From positions 40,069,215 through 40,133,214 of the forward strand of contig BTRK01000003.1 in assembly GCA_036245805.1 (NCBI GenBank): a DNA stretch of 64,000 nucleotides. Direction: 5' to 3'. How positions within the stretch are numbered: the stretch's first letter is position 1; every line of letters starts with the position of its first letter. Below are positions 45,178 to 54,318 of this stretch, one piece after another. The translations under genes and the position numbers were made by a program. Source of the DNA: Pristionchus mayeri (Eukaryota > Nematoda > Chromadorea > Rhabditida > Neodiplogasteridae). The notes under the pieces are model-generated. The model did not search any database. It was not told where the DNA came from and saw nothing but the letters and a program-made list of their open reading frames with translations.

Positions 45178-47954
45178 ATCGTCGCTGCCTCCTCTGTTCG
45201 CCTCCGATGTCTAAGAGTTCTGGAAGCAAAAGAGGAGCGAGAATGGATGAAGACCACTGGTGAGAATACTGTTTCGTTGTACAACGGAATTGGGAAACAA
45301 CGACTAAAGACTGCGGTTTGGTGCTACACGAGTGGATGATACTAGAGGGATGATGGTTTCGGATAGTGCATCGAATGCATTTGGTTAAAAAACAATAATT
45401 GATTAGTATTTCTTTTCCATATCACACGCACTCATATTGCCCGATGATTTCGTGGTTCGTGAGTGTATTATACTAGATTGATGATGGAATCGGACAGTAA
45501 TAATCAGATGCCTTATACAGAAAAACTTAATTCACAGATCGCTGCCCCTCACTTGGAGATCGATGTGGACACGGAGACGCCATCCTCACACTCGAGAGCG
45601 CCCAGGGAGACTCGGAGGGACAGATTATGGTAAGTTTGAATGAGAGAGGGGACGTGGGAGCCCACTTCAACTGAGCAAAACGGTTGTGAAAGGTTGAGAT
45701 GTTGTCATAGTTGATTGGCAATGCACCTTGTCATAGGTGGGCACCATCGAAGCCAGCTGTGAAACACCACCGGTTTTTTTGGAAAATTTTGTCACAAAAA
45801 AGGATCATTTACGATTACCCCCCCCCCCCCCCCTTTTGACCCTAAACACCCCCGGTTTTCGATTTCCAGCTTCAACCCCGCTCCCCTGTGCACCTTGTCG
45901 GGTATCGTGAGGGTGTGCGTAAACAACTTGCAATTGTTTCCGTTCAGCTGCGTGCCTCAGACGACGTGCAGCACCAGCTGACGCCCTTCCATCTCAAGTG
46001 CTGGAGATTCCAGAAACACGTATTCCAGACTGCTGACAGGGTGACCCATTTTCTCCTACGGTTTTATTACGATTAATTGCTGGATTTATAATGTAATGCT
46101 CCTTCTCTTTATGTGACGGATGGAATGGGTGACTTGAAAGGACAAATTTGCTGCCCGATGATTTCGCGCTTTTCGAATGAATGTGCAGGGTCGTCTCGGG
46201 TGCGACATGATAATGAAGAGGGAGAGGAAGAAGAAGGATATAATCGAAACGAAGCGAGCTATTTTTTAGCTTTTGACTTCGCATCCTCCCTATTGATCCT
46301 ATTCAATTTGGACTGCATTTACCAAGTAACAGAAACACGAATATACCGACCACATTTGTTCACGAATTTTCGAATTATATTGAAAAAAATCGATTGCAGA
46401 TTGATTCCAATGGACTCTAATATGCTAGAAGATTCCATATCAATTCTAAACATTCGCGTTCCTTTCAGTCACGATCTCTTCCGTCATTTGGTTGAGTTGG
46501 ACGGGCAGCCGGGCATTCCTCTCTCTACACGAGTCATAGCACAGATCGTAGATGGAATACAACAGGATATGACTGAGGAAGAGGTGAGAAGGGAAATCTT
46601 TTAGGTTACTGAGCAAACTCGTTGAAAGTAGGGAGTGGGATTTATTGTTATTCAAATATTTCGGAAAAATCAGCCGAGTATTGATGTTTTTAGATGAGAG
46701 ATGACGGTCAGATATTCATGAAACGCTAGATTAGTAGGCTGCTGGAGATGAGTGCAGAATTCACCTTAAAAATAAATGTATGCGAGATTAGAATTACATT
46801 CACACACTTTGCTGATGCCTCAATGAGATATGTTTTTGCATATTTCTCTGGGTATGCAATTCCTTGGATCTTTTTTTTCCGTTCTTTCAAAATAATTTCT
46901 TCTTCTTATAGATAGCAGAGAGAGATCGACTGGCCGAGGAGGTGGCCTCTTCCAAACCCCACAAGAGAAGTACTGGTGGAGGAGAGAACGAAGCAGCACG
47001 TCCGAAGCTGCAGCAACTGCAGCAACTGCAGCAGTGCTCTCGCCGGCTAGTGGTGAATGAAGAATGCATGGATTATGCAGAAGCTATTTTGTAGCTATGG
47101 GAAAATCAGAAGCTATAGGGAAGGTATTTTGAATGAAAAGTGCGAAGTAGTGAACCTCGTAAATTGCGGTTGTGGGAATGCATTAGGTTGCGAAAACTTG
47201 GTTGTCCATAATGAGTTGCACATTGTACGGTTCAATACATATTCTTGATTTAACATCATAGGGCTAGGAACAAGATCAATTGACTGGAATAAAACACACT
47301 TTCAGGTCGCGCGTCTTCCCACGCTTCGCCTGCGAAGGAGAACGGAGTTATGGCAGGAGGAGGAGGGGGAGGAAGTGCGAAGAGTGAGGGGATAGAGAAC
47401 GGGAGTGAAGATAACACCGAGAGGAGGAACGGGAGGAGGGGAATCACCTTCCAAGATCAAGAGGAGGTAGGGTGACACTGAGAATAATTAGAATAGTTGG
47501 ATCATGTTAAATAAATAAATTTTGTTCCCCGAAAATTCACTGGTGGTACGATTACAGGAAGCGAGAGTTTGTGAAAATGTAATGCGGTTGAAACATAAGT
47601 TTTATTGCCAAAATATTTTTGCTGCAAAAAAAGTACAGTGTCTGGGTAAAGCCTGACAATAGTGTTGATAAAGGACACCATATGAAAATAAATTATTATG
47701 AATCATAAAATATTATAATAATTTGCAGCAGCAGTCGTCGCACGGTCTCGTTCGCCTCCGTCATTCCCACTCCCGGTTCTCCCCCTCCTCGTCCCTTCCT
47801 TCATCCTCCCTCCTCCCTCCCCTCCCTCTCACGCCCCCCCCCCATCAAGACCACGCCCGCTCGCAGCAAGCTGCGACCCCAGAACCCGCCCTCTGACGAC
47901 CTGCCCACCGTATCCTCAGCAGGTACCGTATCCAAGCATCACTCCACTACCGTA
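45178..47954 (+). pseudogene. Third, inverted and truncated copy of the PHD-class gene 3' half
   Basis: Plus-strand exons: 45178-45259, 45538-45629, 45870-46040, 46469-46583, 46912-47052, 47306-47466 and 47727-47954. They mirror the 37922-40700 copy exon by exon and share its two-base deletion in the 47306 exon. The poly-C run in the last exon is 10 long here, which keeps the frame open, against 11 in the mirror copy. The last exon is cut at 47954, just after ctaccgta, before the stop codon, and runs into unrelated DNA. The first exon of the set is preceded only by family E and arm repeats, so no promoter or N-terminal exon is recognisable. It may be transcribed, but the sequence does not show it. 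Confidence 0.65.
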
Positions 47955-48095
47955 CTCCACTACAAACGGCCAAAAGCATGATCTTATTTGGATACCTGCG
48001 GGCATTTTGAGCATAGTTAGGGTGACATAGGTTCATTTCGGCTATACCCCTTGTGGTCCCTAGATAAATGAATGGGAGATCATCTATGATCTGCT
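47955..48095. other. Unrelated DNA beyond the palindrome breakpoint
   Basis: Directly after the breakpoint the sequence no longer matches the PHD gene. A short repeat of the last word (ctccactac) follows. Nothing else recognised. Confidence 0.4.
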
Positions 48096-48620
48096 CATTT
48101 AAAGAACCAAAGGTCCCAGACCGAAAGATTCAAAAATTTAAAACACGGGTAATGAAAGAGACCATTTAACACTGATTTTTCACGGAGATCATATGAAATT
48201 CGAGTGAGTAAATAAGATTCGAGTGAGTTAATAAGAGTAGAATTTCGCCTAATATCATTAACAAATCACCATAATTATCGCTGCCCGCTTAAACCACAAC
48301 AACGCATCTATGGTAACCCTACCGTTTACATTTATGTAGTCCCTGTGACAGTAGGGCGAACACTCTTCAGGTAAGTCTGAATCAGGAGCAAACTCGCGCC
48401 CGAATCGAGTCGACATGATATGATAAAATGAAAATGTGTTTCCAGCAAGTCTCGCGATTCACTATCCCGATATATTCCTCCGTGTTCTACTGACATCAAT
48501 CCATGGATCTTTTCGAAGTGAAAACACACAATAAAAATCATATAATGGCCGATGATTACAAGAAGTAGGGCGACGATGGGAGATGCAGGTATGCTGCGGA
48601 TGCTTATTGGGATTACCAAC
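48096..48620 (-). pseudogene. Membrane-protein-like gene fragment, member of a dispersed family
   Basis: A 95-codon minus-strand frame (48619-48332) holds one hydrophobic segment (I-V-A-L-L-L-V-I-I-G-H-Y-M-I-F-I-V), followed by a hydrophilic part with Y-R-D-S-E-S-R-D. In a neighbouring frame a C-P-Y-C-H-R-D-like motif lies near 48340-48360, matching the EDDGC/CPYC motif of the fragments at 11580 and 15600. The whole interval resembles 11390-11850 in the same order (agaccgaaagattcaa, tttcacggagatcatat). The frames disagree between copies, so I regard it as decayed. Function unknown. Confidence 0.35.
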
Positions 48621-49029
48621 TTAGGACAAAAAAGTGTTTTTATTGTGGTTCATTGTCAGAAATCATTGTTCACTATCGACTGAAATCGCTGAAATTAGGA
48701 CTGTCCAACGAATACTTTTGCTTAATATTTTGTCATGGCAATAAGACGATAATATCGAGAGCTTAATCTTCAGTTCTTGAACATTTAGTGCAGCATGACA
48801 CAGCATGTCAGGATGGATGAAAAAGTCCATTTTGTTGGCGGACGAGGTCCTTCTTTGTTCGTTCTCTCAATCACTTCCGAGGCATTTCTCTCTCACAGTT
48901 CCCCCCGAACGGTCAGACGAAGGATGTAAAGACTGAAATTTCCTTGATGAAACACAAAAAATTTCAGTTTTAACGACATTCAAAAACTCGAAAATCAAAT
49001 ATAAATTGAGAAACATATCCAATTTGTAT
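48621..49029. other. No feature recognised
   Basis: AT-rich sequence without a convincing frame or repeat end. Confidence 0.35.
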
Positions 49030-49395
49030 TCGAAAATTGCTATTTTCGACATTAAAATTGTAACTAGTCTCGTAAGGTCAATCTGAAAAACCAATGAAAT
49101 ATAAGAGTCTATAGCCAAGGCATCGGGGAATAAGTTATAGTAGCGGATTTTTAAATTTCGGCCTAGGTTTCGCGTAGCATCAATTTACGTAGAGCTCTAT
49201 GAAGAACAAGCGGCGAAAATGACTATTTTCGACCTTAAAATTGTAACTAGGCTCGTAAGGTCAATCTGCTTAACCAATGAAATACATGAGTCGATAGCCA
49301 AGGCATCGGGGAATAAGTGATGGTAGCGGATTTTTAAATTTCGACCTAGGTTTCGCGTAGCATCAATTTTTGTAGCGCTCTAGGAAGAAAAAACT
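49030..49395. repeat. 183-bp tandem duplication
   Basis: Two copies (from about 49041 and 49224) share tattttcgac, aattgtaacta, ctcgtaaggtcaatctg, gccaaggcatcggggaataagt and ttaaatttcg...ctaggtttcgcgtagcatcaattt. They differ at roughly ten positions, so the duplication is older than the one at 17737. Confidence 0.82.
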
Positions 49396-49960
49396 GACCG
49401 CAAAACCTCAAAAATGGGGTGAAATGATCGGTCTCTCCCTTTCTCTCATTAGAATACGTCCGCCGCGATATTGGCCATTTTCATTCAATCTGACAGGCTG
49501 TGTAGAGACGAGCGAGATGATGATAATTCACGTCACGATCAATTATTAGCGCAGGGAATATCAAAAGGCGTGCATTAGGGCACTCCGGTGTCGGATCTCC
49601 CTCAAAGTATGCGGGTCGACCCGCACTTCCCTCCCTCTCATTCCTCGTTCGCGGTGCCCCGCGGTGTCGGTTCGTGTCATTTCTCGAACTCTAGTCGTCA
49701 CTGACAAGGCTATCGATAATAAGAGCAGTCACAGAAGAAAGTGAGACATAGAAAAAGTGAGACGATTACGGATAGAATTGAGTAATAAGCAACTGGAGTG
49801 TCGCCATCGAAAATAGTGCATATTATTTTGTGTCTAGAATTTTTCGTGTTTCAGTAGTAAGGTGTAAAACTTAGATTTGAAACGCGGCGATAGATCTTGC
49901 AACTCTTTCTAAATAAAGTATAACTCCAAGATTGTTGAACTGCGAATGTCAAACAGAATA
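49396..49960. other. Intergenic; short perfect GC palindrome
   Basis: The 16-bp perfect palindrome tgcgggtcgacccgca lies at 49610-49625. No reading frame or transposon end could be assigned to the surrounding DNA. Confidence 0.35.
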
Positions 49961-49961
49961 T

Positions 49962-50350
49962 TCTTATTATTATTCTTTATTCTCCAACACATGTAGGGTG
50001 CGGGAGTGACGTTATGAGGATATAAGGTGGTATTTTGGCTCGGGCGAGCTTGTGAGAGGGTGGGGAAATGTGGCAGTTCTGTGTTACATTTTTACGTTGG
50101 ATGACTGGAGGACAAAAGAAGAAGTCATTTTTAAGAGCTGCCGATAAGGGAAACGGGGCATGGTTACTACTGGGTTAGGAAGGGAGTTCCAGAGCATTAG
50201 GGAACGGATGACACATGTTCAGAAAGAACGAGGCATAACATACGGTACTGCGATGCGTAAATTATGATAGGAACGGAGGCTATGAGTAAGAGGAGCGATC
50301 GAGTAGAGACAAGAGGTATCGAGGAGAACAAAACTATGTATGGAGTCATA
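49962..50350 (-). pseudogene. 3' end of a CR1-type LINE
   Basis: On the minus strand a frame reads through the C-terminal part of CR1 ORF2: L-R-I-A-V-P-Y-V, then R-S-L-M-L-W-N-S-L-P, the counterpart of the W-N-A-L-P block at the end of the 20876 ORF2. One TGA interrupts it. The downstream end is an AT-rich tail with repeated TAA (49985-49962). The copy is 5'-truncated to under 400 bp. It belongs to a different subfamily from the long CR1 copy. Confidence 0.75.
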
Positions 50351-50734
50351 TAGGAAATACATGTTACTCAAAGATCGCAACAATCACGGAACAATCACGG
50401 TGACGATAGAATATCATTCACCGTGATTGTTCCTTCATTACGGAGATAATATGAATATCTGGAAACTTAGAAATGACAGTTTCGAATATTTCGATTGACC
50501 TTTTTTGAACAATTGCTGAGTAAAGAAAATAAAAGCAAATGGTTATACAGCTACCCTCGAACGCATCAGCTGCTGTGGCTGGGTTGGATCAAGCATTTCT
50601 TGCTGCTGGACTGTCTGAGAACGTCCACGAAATAAAACTGGAATTCTGGTGAGCATGGTTAGATAATCTAGGCGAAATAGAACGAGAGAAGCGAAATACA
50701 GAAAATGCGAAATCTGAACTGGTGACATCGAGGT

Positions 50735-50771
50735 TGCAATAATCGCACAAATAATTTGTGCGATTATTGCA
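50735..50771. repeat. Perfect 18-bp hairpin arms with one-base loop
   Basis: TGCAATAATCGCACAAAT (50735-50752), a single A, then the exact complement (50754-50771). The left half continues the sequence shared with 7540-7590, so the right half looks like a newly made inverted copy. Confidence 0.85.
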
Positions 50772-50789
50772 TCCTAGAGCAATGATGTA

Positions 50790-51876
50790 TGTTTCTGGAG
50801 CCACCCACTTCCGACATGTTCTGCTTTACATCACTCTATCCTACACCACGATGAAGGATTCGGAGACCCTACTGAAGAATTTTTATACTACACATGCCAC
50901 CTCTACATGACCTTCAGGAATTGGATCCATCGCTTCGAAGAAGACGACTTTTCCCTCAATGAATGGGATCGATCTGGGAGACCTCGTTCGTTGCATTTTG
51001 GGAATTTGAAGAAAGCTGTTGAAACGGACCCACTTCAAAGTGCCCGTGAAATTTATATTGCACAGAGTCCACCATAACACTGTCAGAGAAGGCTTGAGAT
51101 TTCTTCAAAGGAGGAAATTAATCGGTCGATTCATATCCCATGATCTGAACCAAGCCAGCCGAGAACGTCGAGTTGATGATTCCATTACTCACCTCATTCT
51201 CTAAGGTGGGGATCGATGTCTGGAACGGCTCATAACGGGTATTGAGTAGTGGGTCCTCTACGATAATAACCACAGCAGAGCCCAGTTTCTTGGAGAAGGA
51301 GAGACCCCGCACGGTGTCCCCAAACTTCACCTGCACCCCAAGAAAAAGAAGCTGGTAATGTGGTGGGGAGCGGATGGCGTGATCTAATCGGAGCAACTAC
51401 GTCAGGGCATGTCAATCACCGGGGTCAAGTACGTCACACACCTACAGAATTTGAAGTTGGAAGTCGATCGTTGAAGGCTGGAGGACAAGAAAGTGTTCAA
51501 TTAACAAAATGACCCCCGTCACCAGTTCTACAATCAAGTCAAGCAGGAATTGGCTGGATATGGATGGATGGTTCTCCCTCACCCCCCGTATTCTCCTGGC
51601 ATTGCCCCGTCTGATTACTGGCTTTTCGCAGACCTGGCCTATGTTCTTAGAGATAGGTCGTTCAATTACCGTTGAAGTCTCGAGTATGATCTCAAGCAAT
51701 ACTTTGATTCGCGCCCATGCGGGTTCTAAAGGGAGGGGGTCCATACATTGCAGGTACGTTGGGCACATATTGTCAATAATGAGGAAAGGTATAATTGAAC
51801 GTATGCTTTTCTCTTCCCCAAGAAATAAAGTTTCGAAAAATACACAAAGACTTTCCGGACAACCTAATATAAGTAA
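50790..51876 (+). pseudogene. Mariner-family transposase, decayed
   Basis: On the plus strand, scattered in-frame blocks match mariner transposases: F-R-H-V-L-L-Y near 50812, W-I-H-R-F-E-E-D-D-F and W-D-R-S-G-R-P-R near 50920-50990, H-D-L-N-Q-A-S-R-E-R-R near 51140, L-Y-D-N-N near 51260, H-P-P-Y-S-P-G-I-A-P-S-D-Y-W-L-F near 51575-51630 (the last catalytic Asp region), then L-Q-V-R-W-A-H-I-V near 51750. The frames change several times and stops are frequent, so it is inactive. The right terminus is ctttccggacaacctaatat at 51852-51871; no matching left terminus is visible. Mariner enzymes cut and paste at TA. Confidence 0.8.
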
Positions 51877-51879
51877 TTC

Positions 51880-53210
51880 ATGATGAAAAAAAGGTGAATC
51901 GCTGGAATTTCTACTTAGGCAGATTTGAAGTTCAGTTGGTTGATGTATTATATATTTGTCAAGTCGCAATGATGGAACTCAGATTTTTTTTCATGTAAAA
52001 TTATATTTCCTAAGCTAACGTTGCAGCAGAGATATATTATCACCCAAGCCGTGTACATTTCCCATCTCTTCATTGTTTTTGATTTACTAATATTCTCTCT
52101 CAGAGTGATCAATTATGCTTCCCGAGTCCTACTCGGTACGTCGCATGCCGATTTCGGGTTCCCGCTTCGTAATGGTTTTAATGAGCCACCCGATTCCACA
52201 AAAATACTCCCGAATTGCACTGCTCATGTCGGGTAATATCTATGATTCACAGTGAGTGATCATTTATCTCTGTATGACGCTGTTGTTTGGGACGACGGGC
52301 GAGTTCACCCGCCGTATCAATCTGAGTGCACAAAGGAGGAATCGAGGTGTCAGGAGGGATCGTTGAAATGGGATTTAAATTATGTATGCACACAATAAGA
52401 CATTAATTTTTTTAATTCTAAGGAATGCTAAGATACCATCGGTTATTGGTATCACCTGACAGTAATAAGGAGAATGTGAAACGGGGACTAGCCAGGTGCG
52501 TGCGAAAATCTCGCTCTTAGACCGTTCGTAGCAGCAGTTGTTGTCGCTGATGCACACTTGCTCACAAGACAGAGAGTGATTTGCTAGAAGCAGTTCCCGA
52601 AGTGAGATCTGCGTTTCCTAGTAGGGAAATGATCTATTCCAATCGGATCGTCGTCGCTCACCAGCCGAGATCGGATATGCGTTGAAGGTTCAATATATGA
52701 TGGATTGGTTATGATTCGTTTGGTGGTTTCGCAAAATATCATTTTATTGATCTCTTGTAACATCAGTAGATATTGAAACGTGAAAGATGACTTTCTTTAT
52801 TTATTGTTAGTGGAGGCTGCTACTTAATGATCCCTTTACTGAATGATCGGCAATTGCTAAATTTATAAGAACACTATGAAACATAGGAAATGCGGTTGCA
52901 AATTTGGATATGTATTTTTAATGCATTTTAACTCTGTGGCTCTCCTCGATAGCAACAGCAGTTCAGATCAAGCCATTTTTCCGTAACTGGACTTGAGAAT
53001 GAACGTGGACGTGGTCAAACTGGCATTCGCAAATGAAACTGGAGAGCAGAGAGGTTCTTTCGAAAGAGGATGCGGTATCGAACTAGTAGGATTAGCGTTA
53101 CCGTGAGGGTTCAAGAGTTCATTGATATGAACTAGTTCGATCATGGCTTATATAATCGGCAAAAATTATGCAAATATTAAAATTTAATTCTTCACTACGG
53201 ATTTCATTCG
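51880..53210. other. Intergenic; no gene recognised
   Basis: One segment near 52310-52350 (plus) ends in GGAATCGAG|gtgtc and matches the candidate exon family seen at 9047. Otherwise I see AT-rich DNA and short frames without motifs. Confidence 0.4.
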
Positions 53211-53214
53211 CCTG

Positions 53215-53766
53215 ATGGTTCAGGACTTGAAGCTGGAATTGAATAGGAGGATAGGTGCAGCATGGAGATCATTTAACAAGTTTCAAGAATTCATGACTAG
53301 TCGAAGTGTGGCAATGGCGCTCAAGACAAAAGTATTCAGAATGTGCATCGAGCCGAGTTTTCTTTATGGAAGTGAAGTTTGGAGCACTACGAAGTCTGAG
53401 CGGAAAAGACTGATTGTAGCACAGAGATCTATGATGAGGAAAATGGCCAGCGTGACTAGATTTGATCGGAAGACCAACGATTGGCTCAGTAGGAAGGTGC
53501 CCTTAGAAGACATTCGAGTACGAGCGATGCGGAGAAAATGGAATTGGGCGAAGAGACTAGCTACGCTGGACGACAATAGATGGACTACAAGAATTCTCAA
53601 TTGGACACCGTGGGATAGATTGCGACCTCCTGGACGCCCAAAAATCAGATGGCGGGACGAATTTGTCAAAGTATTTGGAGTAACATGGGCTAATAAGTGC
53701 AGAAGAGATCCCATCCAATGGAATGGCTGTTCCTTTCAACAGGCTATTGACCTGAGGCTTGAATAA
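53215..53766 (+). pseudogene. RTE-type LINE, C-terminal fragment
   Basis: A 183-codon frame starting with ATG at 53215 and ending at TAA 53766 encodes only the region after the reverse transcriptase: F-L-Y-G-S-E-V-W, a long basic helix-rich part, L-D-D-N-R-W-T-T-R and G-R-P-K-I-R-W. This corresponds to the last third of the frame at 18285 and to the end of the one at 58238. It supplies the Arg codon that is a stop in the 18285 copy. Heavily 5'-truncated; no catalytic core. The tail after the stop is short and AT-rich. Confidence 0.8.
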
Positions 53767-53789
53767 AATATTGAATATTGTATATAATC

Positions 53790-54015
53790 GACAGCCTTGT
53801 CGATGACGACGTATTTGATTATCTCGAATATCTTCATTACATCGACAATTGAGTAAGAGAAATAAGAAAAGATAGGAGATTACAAAATGCATGATTCGGA
53901 AACAACATTGGCTCATTCAGATAAAATACAACCGTTATGTAAAATCCGATATTTTATTAAATAATTTGTTTTTCAACCGCAACCATGCTGTCCATCGCAG
54001 TAAAGCAACACATCC
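53790..54015. repeat. Dispersed repeat matching 25430-25690
   Basis: Shared words include cttgtcgatgaygacgtatttgatt, taagagaaataag and aatgyatgattcg, in the same order and orientation. Similarity is moderate. No termini are clear, so it could be an old duplicate of gene-flanking DNA rather than a transposon. Confidence 0.55.
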
Positions 54016-54318
54016 AGCTTACAACTACCAACTGTGACACCAGATCTACTAGATGGGGGAATTCAGTGGCGCACCTATTGCGCACCCGCACAATTCAGGA
54101 GATAAACTGCTGAGTTTCAGACTCGAATCCGAGAGGGGTATGGGTGATGAAGAGATTTTGCATCGTGTATGTCGTTGGTCCAAGAGCATGAGTTTAGGAA
54201 ATTTCCGATGTTGCACCCGGTTATACTGCATTTCAGCTCCCAGATGAGCTACATATATAGCGCTGGGCTTAAAATGTTCGGAAAAAAATATGTTTTGACT
54301 AAGAGTCAAAGATCCATT

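Larger units (their letters stand above)
37976..47954. repeat. Giant inverted duplication of about 10 kb
   Basis: The left arm 37976-42560 and right arm 43310-47954 are near-identical complements: mirrored exons, two mirrored family E copies, a mirrored poly-G/poly-C run and mirrored gene flanks have coordinates adding to about 85876. Differences are few: a 54-bp segment present only on the right at about 47645-47700, a two-base indel near 41980/43902, and scattered single changes. The centre is the family F element at 42134-43742. The left arm continues the locus beyond 37976, whereas the right arm breaks off at 47954 inside the last exon, so the left arm is the source and the right arm the copy. 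Confidence 0.88.
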
